Positions 44,151 to 55,639 of a stretch of 64,000 bases of DNA are shown here, one piece after another (position 1 is the first letter of the stretch; each line of letters opens with the position of its first letter). The stretch covers positions 27,962,001-28,026,000 of the forward strand of contig OY292278.1 of the NCBI GenBank assembly GCA_958496175.1, given 5' to 3'. A program made the translations under genes and the position numbers. Source of the DNA: Sisyra terminalis (taxonomy: Eukaryota; Arthropoda; Insecta; Neuroptera; Sisyridae). The notes beneath the pieces were generated by a model, which did no database searches, was not told the origin of the DNA, and worked only from the letters and a program-made list of their open reading frames with translations.

Positions 44151-46214
44151 AACAAAAGAAACAGAAACAGAAAAGAAAAAAACAGAAATAATCGCAATTT
44201 TTCAATGATTTTTGATTCAGTTCTTTAAAATCATTTTTAATATACTTTTTTTCAGTTCGAGAGAAAACTGACCAAAGTTTAGAAGAAATTATTTTATTTT
44301 TAAGATATAAGAAAGAGTACTTTCTGTTTTGCGTACCTTAACATATTAGATAAAGAATAATGTTGCTTTTTAGTTATTTGTTTTATGTTATTCGTAACTT
44401 ATATTAACACAAATATTGGTTGGATTTCTTTCACGTCAACCCTTTATACCCCAGAATAATATTTTATAATATTGATTTGCACAAATATTAGAGCCGAAAT
44501 AAATAATAAATTCCTATAGAATTTAAAATAATGACAGACTAATTATGATTAACTTTTTTTTCAGCGAAACATGATCTTGTACGGAAGTTTTGGTTTCGGC
44601 CGTAAAAACTAGTTTCGGTCGGACTCTTATATACTTACGCTTGTTAAAAACTTCAATTTCTATCTTTTCCTTGGTTTACAAAAAAAAAATACTAAAATTG
44701 CTTAAGAAACAGTGTTACACAAAAGAACACCCTCAACTTCATTATATATGTATGGATGACTATGAATGTTTGCATACATATAGCAGAAAATTATTTATTT
44801 TTATTTTAATTCACGGCAGTTAAATCACGTTTTTGTTATAAATTTGTTGTGCATTACTCACAATATAAGGCAATTATATACTTAAGTTAATAGGTGAATT
44901 TTATTTGGTCGTGCTCTATATTTTACTCACAAGTTATAAAAAAATATCGTAAAATATTATATAAAATAGAAATGAAATCAAGGTTACCAATTTAAATTTT
45001 TCATTACATATTTTATAACATTTTTTGTGACAAAAATTTATAGAGATCAAATAATATTGATGATTTGGTGTGTTTCAATGGAAAACAGTTATAATTACTC
45101 AGAGGCACTTATTGAATTCCTTGATTCAAGTCCCTGTTTAAGTCCTACTTAAAATTCTACATGTTCGAATATAAATATATAAAGCATCACATAGAAGACG
45201 ATATATTTCCAAGTAGCTCTTTGAAAGCTCTTGAATGTACGATGTCGGTACGCTTGCTGAACTATATAGAGCTTTTTATGCCTCTTCAAATGCATGTGGC
45301 ACGAAAACTTGTGTTTCGCTTCTTCATATAGATTAATTACATAAATTATAAATATTATTTCATTCCAATTGTTTAAAGAAAAAATATTTGAATGAATGAA
45401 AATAAAATCTTCGAAAATAAAAAAAAAATGTGGAAAACACTGTTTGTTTATCTGTCGTGTATTTAGAATTCTTACAATTACATTCGAGTAAATTCAATTA
45501 CTCTAAATGATGGTTTCGTGTCTTCCTGCACTTCCCTCACATTCCCGTTTTCTCCATTCCGTTACGTTCCCGTACAAATAGTGGCACATTAAGTATGTAC
45601 TGAGAACATATAAAATTATTTCCAGGCGAATGAAATAAAACGGGAGTAAGTAGCTCTCCCGTCGTCTAAATGTCTCGTATCAAAGAGAACGTCCTGCTGT
45701 CTGCGGTCGAGTCCCAATGCACTTTGATCCCTTTCTATACATCTGAATGTGTGATGGGTATCGTAAGCGGTGATATATATTCAATTAATATTGATAGGCA
45801 AATATTCCCGATGACATTTCAACAGGCGTTTTGTTCCATGGTCGTTTTCCAATGGCATATCAAATCTCGTTACTTCTTTCAATTCGGTAAAGATTACGTC
45901 TTCGAATTAAAGATGAGGAATCAACTACCGTCATGGCTTAGTAATTCCGGATTCGGTAATTTAAGATTTTGATTCCCTACCTACTTCTGAAGGACGATGA
46001 TTTGGCAAAAAGCTGCTTGTTTATCTGTTTAAAATTCATTACTATCTTATTAGTTATTCCGTTTCAAATTGTTTCGTTACTTACCCCTTAATAATTTAAC
46101 GCTTGAATATTTCAAATAATTGAAACTTAAGTTTGAGTTTGATCTATTACGACACCATTTACATTCAAAAGATAAAAGGATATATATACTTATAGTCAGA
46201 AAACAGACCAAAAC
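44151..46214. other. Intergenic DNA; unsupported 100-codon frame at 45670-45972
   Basis: The plus-strand frame at 45670-45972 starts MSRIKENVLLSAVE and lies in slightly less AT-rich DNA. It has no recognisable domain, no splice context and no neighbour that suggests a role, so it is noted but not called as a gene. Nothing else is seen. Confidence 0.3.
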
Positions 46215-46322
46215 CTTTGAAGGTAACTCATCACGTAGCAATTACGAAGCTATCCAATACTACTTGATGACCAGTGAGAAAAGCTGCTTGGCAATTGAAA
46301 TACGTACCTGCACAATACATAA
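46215..46322 (+). repeat. Hammerhead-like unit, decayed, directly before repeat X copy B
   Basis: The stretch shares TCACGTAGCARTTACG, ACTACTTGAT and GAAATACGTA with the units of the 28-kb cluster, in the same order. The core has decayed (GTGAGAA instead of CTGANGA; TTGAAA for CGAAA). It runs into the A-run that opens repeat X, as if the two belong to one element or one inserted at the edge of the other. Confidence 0.5.
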
Positions 46323-46448
46323 AAAAAACAGTGCGTGCACTTATGTACGCGCGTGAGAAATTATACTACTTTGGTATAATAAAAAATATGTCTTCAATCT
46401 TCTGTCGTAGCCTCTTTCGGTAGTGTTTGAACTGGCACGCCAGTTATA

Positions 46449-47048
46449 CAGTCCCTGGCCAAATTATTAGACGCACTTAAGATTTTATACAAAATTTATA
46501 TATTCTATTAAATTAAATTTAATATTTTTTATTTTTTACATTATAAAAAGTTGTAATGATTTTTAGGAAATATTTTCTGGACAAGGGTAAAACCATACTA
46601 ATTATCTCCATTACCCTACTTTAGGATAATAGCCTTGATTTGAAACCCATTGAAAATATGTGAAAGTTGCTGAAGAAAAGTAGCTAAAGAGGTGATCACA
46701 ACCGAAAAATAGCCCTTAGGAAAAGTATTCACGTATGAAATCATCATCCACAAATACAGCAGACGGTATTGTACTACATAGACAGCATACTGTGCAGAAT
46801 GGGAACTTAAATATCAGTAAACGCGCTTTCAATTAAATATTAAACAATTCAGCTCGCCATAATTAAGATGTTTAATTAGTTGGATCACGCTAGTTGGTAA
46901 TAAGCGTTATAAATAAAATTTGTACAGGAAAATTAAACCCATTCAAAAATATGACGCCAAAATAAAATAGCTCTTACTTCAGATTGCTTAAAACCCTTCA
47001 GTTCAAAACCTATAGTTCAAAATCGTCTATTAATATGGCCAGGGACTG
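46449..47048 (+). mobile_element. Tc1-like transposon remnant, 600 bp
   Basis: Terminal repeats of 25 bp start CAGTCCCTGGCCA and agree at 23 positions between the two ends. TA precedes the left end, while TCA follows the right end where TA is expected. Inside, around 46630-46800 on the plus strand, broken frames read LKPIENM, KLLKK and IQQTV, matching the C-terminal LNPIENLW...LKKKV and dimer-distal part of Tc1 transposases. The element thus lost most of its gene by internal deletion and then decayed. Confidence 0.8.
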
Positions 47049-47189
47049 TCAGTGGTTTGTGATAACTAAAATATGATACAATTATAAACTCAATTTGCTA
47101 TTAGTATCAAAATACACAATAAGTAAACGTATCTATGTGTTTTTCTATGTGTTGCGGCAAAGATAAGCATAAAGAATATAAAGTTGTAA

Positions 47190-47349
47190 TAATAATAATA
47201 ATAATAAAAAGTTTTTATTGAGATAATTAATTAAAAATACAATATTTTAAGTTAACGTAAAATATGTTTGTACATTTTTTTACTTAAATTACGGATGTAG
47301 CTCTTTCAAACCATCCATAGATATATGTATATAGGGGAAAAATTTAATG
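47190..47349 (-). mobile_element. LINE 3' end (ATT-tailed), 160 bp, 11-bp target duplication
   Basis: TAAAGTTGTAA occurs at 47179-47189 and again at 47350-47360, and uninterrupted X copies have a single corresponding site (about 11240 and 52065). On the minus strand the insert ends in an ATT repeat after CAATAAAAACTTTTT-like sequence, the same tail type as the LINE at 59134-59933. Only the 3' end was inserted. Confidence 0.75.
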
Positions 47350-47729
47350 TAAAGTTGTAAGCACATACTTGTGAGTGGAATACAAATATAATAAATACTG
47401 TCTCAAATTTGAATTATAATGTCATTAGTTTCAACTATCACTTCGATTTCATACAATTGGTAATTTTAGCCATTATGTTGGGCTGTGAATATTTCACGGA
47501 AAGTTCCTGGTTTTCAAATAAAATATCATTTTGTGTATTTATTCATAAATACTGTATGAATACACATTTGGCAACTGATTTTAAATTCAAATAGAGCGAA
47601 AAGTATAATGATGATTATAAACTTCTGTACCTAGTACAGTACTTAGTACATTTTGTTATGTTCTGATAATAAGGTTAAGACAGTTGGTATGAAGCATGGT
47701 GTAAGATATCTTCCATCGAAGAGACTCAG

Positions 47730-49215
47730 CTATTTAGTGTATTTAAATTTTAACTTTATTTTCTTTATTAGTTTAGTTTGACGATCTGTCTTGTACGGTG
47801 TCCTCTTTTTAATCGGCGACTGTGTCGAGGGAAAGATTTGTTGTCGAGTATGACTGATATCGAGGTGTTTATGTGATTGACTATTGTATCTTCCAGTGCT
47901 GCATATCTCCATTTTATTGTCTCTTCTATGGTTGGAACTAGAAGGTCTTTGTGGAGGATTGACCCACGCATGTGCCATGGGGCTCCGGTAATTAACGGAA
48001 GCACTCAGTTTTGGAATTCCTGGATTCTTTTCATTTGGGAGGAGGAGGCACTTCCCTATATGAGAGATGCGTACATTCAGAGAGGTCGTATTAATGACTT
48101 GTACAGTAATCGTTTCAATCTTATGGGGATTTTGGAGCTTGAATTTAGGAGTGACCTGAGTTTGTCCAGTCGTCTTCTGCACCACTGGAGTGTTTCACTG
48201 ATGGGGTGGTGGAAGTGCAATCTTCTGTCGAAGGTAACCCCAAACGATTTGATTCGGTCTCTTTGCTGGAGTGGAACTCCGTGCATATGTACTTGGGGTG
48301 TTGGGCTAAACCTCTTTAATGTGAATGTGACAGCGGTGGATTTTGTTGGATTTAGTGAAACTCTCCAGTTGCGAGCCCAAGCTTTTAGATTTGTCGTTAA
48401 GTTTTGAAGCTGGAGCACATTAGTAGTTTCACTAGGGCCTCTAATTGTAAATGCGGTGTCGTCCGTAACCTGCATAGTGGTTATGTTTGGACTGGATGGT
48501 TGCTCTGCCACATAGCACAGATACACTATTGGTCTCAAGACACTTTCCTGTGGAATCCCGGCTTTGATTGATCTGCTGGATGATAGTTCTCCATTGCATT
48601 TGACGGAGAAGGTACGATGCTCAAGGTAGGATTTTATGACTCTGTAGTAAGTACGGGGAGAATGTTATTTATTTTGAATAATAATCTCTCGTGCCATACT
48701 TTGTCAAATGCCTTTTCTGAGTCAGTGAATATGTCGGTACAATATTCGCCACCTTCGAAAGCTGTAAGGATTTGGTCGGCTAATCGATGGAGTTGGTGTT
48801 GGCATGAGTGTCACGAGCGGAAATCGTATTGAGTTTCTGGGATGATAGTGTTTAAGAATGGTAGGAGTAAACGTTCCAGGACTTTGCTGAGCAATGTTAG
48901 CAGTGATATAGGTCTGTAGGTCTGAGCTTGCTGAATCTGCTTTCGGTTTCTGAGGCTTTTTGATCATAATTACTGTTGAATGTTTCCATTGCTTAGGATA
49001 GTGATCTATTCGTACTATGGCGTTAAATATTTGAGTGGTTTATACAGTGGTTTTTCTAGGAAGTTGTGGTGTTATTAGGTCTGGTCCTGGAGCTTTTTCA
49101 AGCTTTGTTCTTTTTATTTTGTGGGCGACCTCACTTGGTTTGAAGAAGCCTTTGATGGTGATAGTTGGAGGCGTTCGGTGAGGAATTGTGGATGTAGATC
49201 GTTGAAATTTTGATT
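47730..49215 (-). pseudogene. Jockey-type LINE relic, RT region
   Basis: On the minus strand, pieces in several frames reconstitute a reverse transcriptase order: AHKIKRTK (about 49120), TYRPISLLTLLS-like (about 48900), the motif-A region EKAFDKVWHE (about 48700), TDDTAFTI in the place of the catalytic FADD block (about 48460), then FGVTFDRRLHFHHPI and LLYKSLIRPL (48250-48080), with the tail to about 47760. Frame changes at several points and stops mark it as dead. The long plus-strand frame 47877-48407 is its antisense shadow. Confidence 0.75.
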
Positions 49216-50611
49216 TTAATTGGAAAAGAAGATAATTGTTTTGCCAAGATATAAATTTATGTTTATAGTTTTCTTTTGTAAATTATATAACATAAATAAG
49301 ACCGCAATATATTTTATATATTGTACAAACAGTAAAACTGTTCAAAGTCAGTGAAAAAACTATTTTTTTTTATTCATTTATAATTTGTACAGATTCATAG
49401 AGAAAAATAGCGGCTACATCAAAGCAAGTAGATTTGATTTAAAAAAAATCAAAAACGTGATCAAACATATTTTTTTTTTGTTGAATTCACAAAATGATTG
49501 TTGCAATCGTAATAAAATATTAAATAAAATTCATTTCAGAAGCAAAAAAAAAATGCACTTCTGTACACAAAAACCCCCTTGCATTCTCACACCCATTTAT
49601 ATAATAATAATGTTTGTAATTCAGTTGAAATAATTTCATTCATCGTCACTTATGTAGAAAATGCAGCGAATAATAATGCGAGCAATGAGGTGAAAATATT
49701 ATTATTAAAATACTCTACCAGAGCCCCATTTTCCATTACTCCTATTCCCCACTTCCCACCTCAATTTGGCACTCGTTCCACCATTGAAACATTTGTATAT
49801 CAATAACGGCCGCCACATATTTTCTATATGGAATTTTCATCTGTTATAATATGCTTTATAATAATTAAAACGGAGTGAGGGGGGCTGACAGCCTCCTTTC
49901 CAGACTCGTCCTGCCGGCTAGAATATCATGCGGGGTTGATCCACGAAAATTGGAATGATCATATTTGGGAGAGAGATTTAGTTAACAAAAAAAAAAGTAA
50001 AGTGAAATGAGGGTTTTGATATTACTACCCTTTTGCATTTTGCAACCCAAATCACAAAAGCAACCCCCCAGTGCACAATAAAATGTTTCAAATAAACCAT
50101 TGTATAAATACCCGTTTTGTTTCATAGACAATATTAAATTAATAAATTCGGCAACGGCAACTCAAATGTGTTGTCTTTATTTAATAATTTTTAAATTTTT
50201 ACAGTGTTTCATTGAATTTTATTAAAAATCTGAAAAATATAACAAGTTTTTAATCAAAATATCGACTATATGTGCATAAAACCTGAATGGTAAATTTTTG
50301 TTGAAATGATAGTTCGAAAAAATCGTAACAAAAGACTAAAACAATTTTTAATTTGAACTTTTTTTTTATCAAGCCCGAATGAAATCGTGGAGGTATAACG
50401 AATTATTTCTAAACAAAATGTATAATAATAAAATGACATTCAGAAGCTGACCTAACCAGAAGATGTTATCCTACCAATAGGTTAACAAAAGATTAAGAGA
50501 GTCGTCCAGTTCAAATATCTGGAATGCTTCATTACAGAATAACTGGACCCTGATAAAGAAATTAAATGCTTAATTTACACACATTTTCTAAAAATTGAAT
50601 CATTCTTCTAC
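49216..50611. other. Intergenic DNA
   Basis: 49720-50100 is somewhat richer in G and C and unlike other parts of the window, but no gene or motif is recognised. The remainder is AT-rich. Confidence 0.35.
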
Positions 50612-51840
50612 AACTGGTTCAGACGACAACACTCTGCAATAGAACAGATACACAGAGTCGCCAGCAAAATAATGCAGTGCTTGCAGGATAAAAAATGCTG
50701 CCCAGCGGTCTTTTTAGATGTAAGCCAAGCATTCGACAAGGTATGGCATATGAACCTAATGCAGAAGATCAAAACGACACTACCTAAGCCATTTTCAAGT
50801 ATGCTCCAATCCTATCTAGCAATCCGAAAATTCTACGTCACCTACGGTGAGGCCATCACTGTAGAACATCAGATAGAGTCTGGAGTACCACAGGGCAGTA
50901 TCCTCGAGCCTCTTCTCTATACCATTTTTACAGCAGATTCCCCAATCAACGAGGAAATAACACTTGCAATCTTTGCTGATGACACTGCGTTACTGGCTGC
51001 CCATAACTGCCCTAGAATAGTCTCTGAGGGGGTCCAAGCTGCGCTGAATGAACTCCAGTTATGCATGTGGAGAATCACTATCAATGAAACAAAGTTTGTC
51101 CACGTGACATTCACCACAAGAAAAGAAACTTGTCATCCTGTTTCTCTAAACGGTCACGCCTTACCCCAGGCGACGGAGGTCAAGTACCTCAGGATGCAGT
51201 TGGGCAGACGTCTCACCTGGTTCAAGCACATTCTCCACAAACGCAGTCAGCTGAGTATTACCTCTCGAAAACTGTGGTGGCTCTTGAATGGAAAATCACA
51301 ACTATCCCTGGACAGCAAGTTAACTATCTACAAGTCCATTCTCAAACCCATATGGACATATAGAATACAATTGTGGAGAGCCGCCAGTGGCTCTAATGTG
51401 AAAAAGATTCAGTGCTTTCAGTCGAAAATCCTGAGATTAAGCACTGACGCCCCTTGGTACGTAACTAACCACGACATACACAAAAATCTCAAAGTGGCTA
51501 CGGTAAGAAGTGAGATAGTCAGATACAGTGAAAAATATCTGAAAAGACTGGATGAACACCCCAACTATCTGGCTGTTAATCTTCTGGACAATTCGAGTCA
51601 CCATCAATTGCGAATCAATATCGCGAAAAGAAAACAAATTATCAATATGAAATATTATCATTATAAGATTTAAAAAGCATTTAAAAAAATGATATTTTTT
51701 TGAAATTTTTCAATTTATTATTTGAAATAATGTAAGGAAAATCGATTGATACAATATATTGTTTTAAACTGTATTTTTCTATATTTGAATTAAAAATTAG
51801 TATCAATACAAAGATATAAATAAGTAAATAAAAAAAAAAA
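50612..51840 (+). pseudogene. Jockey-type LINE, 5'-truncated, RT frame open
   Basis: From about 50618 an open frame to the stop at 51671 covers the RT domain from its middle onward. It begins FRRQHSAIEQ (normally GFR..HS), then motif A VFLDVSQAFDKVWH, SGVPQGS, the catalytic FADD, and the LGRRLTWFKHI and YKSILKPIWTYRIQLW blocks shared with the 9-kb LINE. The first ATG is at 50672, giving 333 residues; motif A then has Asp16 and FADD is 101-104. The 5' half of the element is missing, so it is not a functional gene even though this frame is intact. The tail runs to an A-run at about 51830, where repeat X copy C begins at once. Confidence 0.8.
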
Positions 51841-53525
51841 CAGTGTGTGTACTTATGTACGCGCGTGAGAAGTTATACTTCTTTGGTATAGTTAAAAATA
51901 GGTTTTTAATCCACTGCCGTAGCCTCTTCCGGTAGTGCCTGAACTGGCACACCAGTTATAAGGTTTGAGATTACTAAAATATGATACAATTTTAAACACA
52001 AATTACTTTTAATATCAAAATACATAATAAGAAAACGTATGTGTTGCGACAAAGACAAAGAATATACAGTTTAAATACATCCACTTTAGTGGAATACAAA
52101 TATAATAATTATTGCATCAAATTTGAACAACCATGTCATTAGTTTCAACTGTCATTTCACTTTCATTCAATTGCTAGTTTTAGTCATTTGTCAGTTGTAC
52201 CAGTGTTGGGTTGTGAATATTTGACGGAATGTAACTGGGTTTCAAATAAAAGATTAAATTGGCTATTTGTTCATTAATACTATATGCTTACACGTTTGGT
52301 TACTTATACAAAATGTATATACCATATTATATGTATTAACCGTTTAACCGAATTAACAGATTGGGTCACATGCTCGAAAAATACTTATCGAAAACATTTA
52401 CCATATAGAAGTAGATTGTTGGCATTAAATATCATGTATAGATATATATAAACAATCCCTTATAACGATGTCCCAAAAATTAAATTTATGCAATAGTGAT
52501 TGTATATTTTATTTACCCATCTATGTATCATATCTATGTATTGAAACTAATTTTTAATTCAAATATAGAAAAATATATTGTAATGTAATGTATCAATTCA
52601 GTTTAATTACATTGTTTTAAATATTACCCTGAATAACTTCAGAAAAATATCTTTCTTTTAAATGGATATTAATTCTCATAATAATAATAATAATAATAGG
52701 CAAACGTTAGTATTATGTATGCATATATTTCGGCAAAGGTATACAAATATTGTAAACACATACGTGTGAGTGAAATACCATCATTGTTTAAAATTTGAAC
52801 TGAATGATTGTTGTAATAGTTTCAACAGTCATTTTGATTTCATTTAATCAAATTCCAATTCTTAACATTTGTCAGTCGTGTAAGTATATTGGGTGGCGGT
52901 GACAAAGAAAAATTATATGGTACGTCGCAACTAACGATAGTCTGTCGTAAAGAGAAACATGATTTTATTATATACCTACTTATTAGTTTATTAAGTAATA
53001 ATTTTGTCATTTTTATTACTAAATAATACATACGGATAGTTAATCTCAATTGTATTGGAGCACTTAGGAAGGTTGATGAGCATAGTTTTTTCACAAATAT
53101 TTTCTGATATTAATTAGTATTGATTTAAATATTCAATTTAAATCACTTCTGATTATAATTCAGAGGTACATATAAAATTCGCACTAGTAGAATGAAAAAA
53201 AAAATGAAAACACGTGTTTTAAATGTAGAAACTTAAAGCATATGGATAAATATTATAAATATAAATACACAGTGAACAGAGGCGGCATGCGTGCCAATAT
53301 GCGCCACTAACAGAGGTTCCATTTCTGTTTTGTTGGTAGCATTTTTTCCTCAACTTCATAAGCGATTTAGTGGGCAACTTCACTCTGTTAATTTTGTGTC
53401 ACGGTGCGCGCGCATCCGATTTAGTGGGCAACTTCACTCTGTTAATTTTGTGTCACGGGTGCGCGCGCATCGTAAAATTTCACTCTCATCAATTTTTCAT
53501 AACGCGCCTAAAGAAGTATAACTTC
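51841..53525 (+). repeat. Repeat family X, copy C (most complete)
   Basis: It starts CAGTGTGTGTACTTATGTAC after an A-run, with GAAGTTATACTTCTTT at 51869-51884, and ends with the exact reverse complement AAAGAAGTATAACTTC at 53510-53525. Between these lie the GCCGTAGCCTCTTCCGGTAG block, the first internal module (about 52030-52240) and its diverged duplicate (about 52730-52900). The 16-bp motif is itself nearly palindromic. No coding frame of note. The terminal symmetry suggests a DNA transposon, but the A-run at one side would also suit a retroposed element. Confidence 0.7.
53363..53471 (+). repeat. Two-unit tandem repeat, 54-55 bp
   Basis: A unit starting CGATTTAGTGGGCAACTTC and ending GCGCGCGCATC occurs twice in a row at 53363 and 53417, differing by one G. 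It lies at the 3' end of repeat X copy C. Confidence 0.9.
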
Positions 53526-53534
53526 AATAAACAG

Positions 53535-53725
53535 TTACTTTGGTATTAATATAAGTTTTAGGACGTTACGATTTTAGATTGTTTATACATATCTATACAT
53601 GATAATATATAACTACAATCTACTTCTATATAGTACATATTTTTAATAAGTATTTTTCAAATATGTCAGTATGTGACCTATACTGTATTGATAAACGGTT
53701 AATTCATATAATATGTAAGTAAAAT
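53535..53725 (-). repeat. Inverted fragment of repeat family X
   Basis: The reverse complement matches the middle of copy C (about 52330-52480): GAATTAACCGTTTA, GGTCACATACT, TATAGAAGTAGATTGT and ATCATGTATAGATAT. It lies directly after the 3' end of copy C, in opposite orientation. Confidence 0.6.
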
Positions 53726-54208
53726 GGACGACCGAGTTCAACTCGGTTTGAAATTTTATGAAATTTCATTATTAAAGTTTTTAAAATTGGCTATGAAGAT
53801 AACATTTTTGAAAAAATGCAAATCTAGAAGCTGAAGCCCGAAATATCAAAATATCATTTTGACAATCCAACTATATTCAAACCAGCACAGATTATATTCA
53901 TTATGTACACACATTATCACATGACGCAAAAAAAAAATTTTTTTCAGTTTTTCGTGGAAATTTGCGTTTTTCCATAGAAGACAACTTTAAAGATAAACTT
54001 TAAAAACATAATTCTATTGAATTTCAAATTTTCATCAAAATCGTTAGAGCCATTTTCAAAAACCAAAACACATGCATATACACAAAAATTTATCGTTTAA
54101 TATCATATCATCATATATATAAATTGGCTATCCTGCCGTGCGTCCGTGCAGAATGGGCTATGCATATGCGCTCTGTTATTCTTTATGTTAATTAACATGA
54201 CTAAAAAA
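53726..54208. other. Intergenic DNA with repeat-tail-like sequence
   Basis: 54030-54110 (ATCAAAATCGTTAGAGCCAT followed by CACATGCATATACAC) resembles the tail of the repeat class ending at 32010. No gene is seen. Confidence 0.3.
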
Positions 54209-55470
54209 CTATTCGATTTCGCACATTTGGACGTTGTACACACAAAATTGTTGGAAATAGATGGAAAGCGTGGAAGTAAATTCGAATATTTTATTTATTT
54301 TCAATAACAATAATTAATTTTAAAATTGTTCTAAATATCGAAGAAAAGTTAGTATGTAAGATTTTCTATTTGAATTGACTATGAAATATATAGCAAAAAA
54401 TAGCAAAAAAAAACCTTAATGTTTTTCAGCCGAATATATAATTACTCCAGATCACTACCATTGGTTCATAAAAAAATAAGTTTTAATAAGTATGATTGTT
54501 GAAAAAAGAACCAAAATTTAAAATCGCCTATTTGGTATAAGTACTACATAAGTATTAAACTTTCATACTAATTAATCAAATAATCCATAAATCAATCAGC
54601 ATCTATACATAAATAAAAAACATCGTAAAGTTCAATATAGTCGATCTTAAGTTGAATTATGACTTAAAACAGTCAAAAGTTTTCAAAATACTCGCATCAA
54701 AATAACAGAACTCAAGGATCTAGATTTTTAATATTAGAAGAAATACCATCTCACTGTCTCGATTCCCGAGTGAACCTTTTTAATTGTCATTATTTCTCAG
54801 TCGATAGGAGCCACTAACTTTAGTTCACAAAAATGCCGGTATTTTCTTATAGTTCACCGAATCTGAAAGGGTACTCACTCACTAATGTATTTATTTGTGA
54901 ATACGTATTTCGGATTTTCAGGTTTACAATATGTGAAAGCCAAAAAACTTAATGCTCACTTATAAACCTAACTTAACCTTTTCAGATATATCTACTTATC
55001 AGAGTTTAAATTTTTAAGCAGACCCTTAGTTTTTGTTTCTTATAATAAATCAACTTTGTTTTATATTAAGCAGTAATAACGTTTCGCTTTTAACGGACTT
55101 TGATTGATTATTAAATTTGGCTATTCGATTTCGGACATTTGGACGTTGTACATACAAAATTGTTGGAAATAGGTGGAAAGCGTGAAAGTAAATTCGAATA
55201 TCTTACTTCTTTGCAATAATTGGTTCTTAAATTGTTCTAAATACCGAAGAAAAGTTAGTATGGAAGATTTTATATTTGAATTGACAGTGAAATATATGGC
55301 AAAAATTGTTATCTTAATGCTTTTCAGCCGAATACATAATTACTCCAGATCACAACCATCAGTTCATAAAAAATAGATTTTAAAAAGTTTGATTGTTGAA
55401 AAACGAACCAAAATTTAAAATCGCCAATTTGGTATAAGTACTACATAAGTATTAAACTTTCATACTAATT
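54209..55470 (+). repeat. Interspersed repeat family Z, copy 2, with two direct units
   Basis: Bases 54209-54574 and 55121-55470 are direct repeats (head CTATTCGATTTCG, tail TTAAACTTTCATACTAATT). They enclose 54575-55120, which matches copy 1 at 3105-3296 plus 4009-4350. The layout could be unit-spacer-unit as in a terminal-repeat element, or a tandem array of a ~910-bp unit. The frame at 55173-55376 has no domain. Confidence 0.6.
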
Positions 55471-55639
55471 TAGTGAAATGACGTTATTTAAAATGTTGTT
55501 GTTAAAATGATACAAAAAACACTTATATTTTATTTCTTAATATAATTGTAAATAATTTTTTTTTTATATTAACAACTCTTTGATTATTAAATTTAGAATT
55601 TCGATTTTTGATTAACTCTACGTTATCTCATAATAAACA

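Larger units (their letters stand above)
46331..47600 (+). repeat. Repeat family X, copy B, with two nested insertions
   Basis: The start (CAGTGCGTGCACTTATGTAC, then GAGAAATTATACTACTTTGG) and the GAACTGGCACGCCAGTT block match copy C. The copy is interrupted at 46449-47048 by a Tc1-derived element and at 47190-47349 by a LINE 3' end, then continues with GTGAGTGGAATACAAATAT and the first internal module to about 47600. Removing the two insertions restores collinearity with copies A and C. Confidence 0.7.

Noticed and set aside
45670..45972. 100-residue plus-strand frame as a gene
   Set aside because: No domain, splice context or supporting neighbour was found. Length alone is within chance for 64 kb.
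47877..48407. 176-residue plus-strand reading frame
   Set aside because: It lies opposite the Jockey-type RT relic and has no motif of its own.
53363..53471. CRISPR-like repeat pair
   Set aside because: There are only two adjacent units without spacers, in a eukaryotic repeat context.
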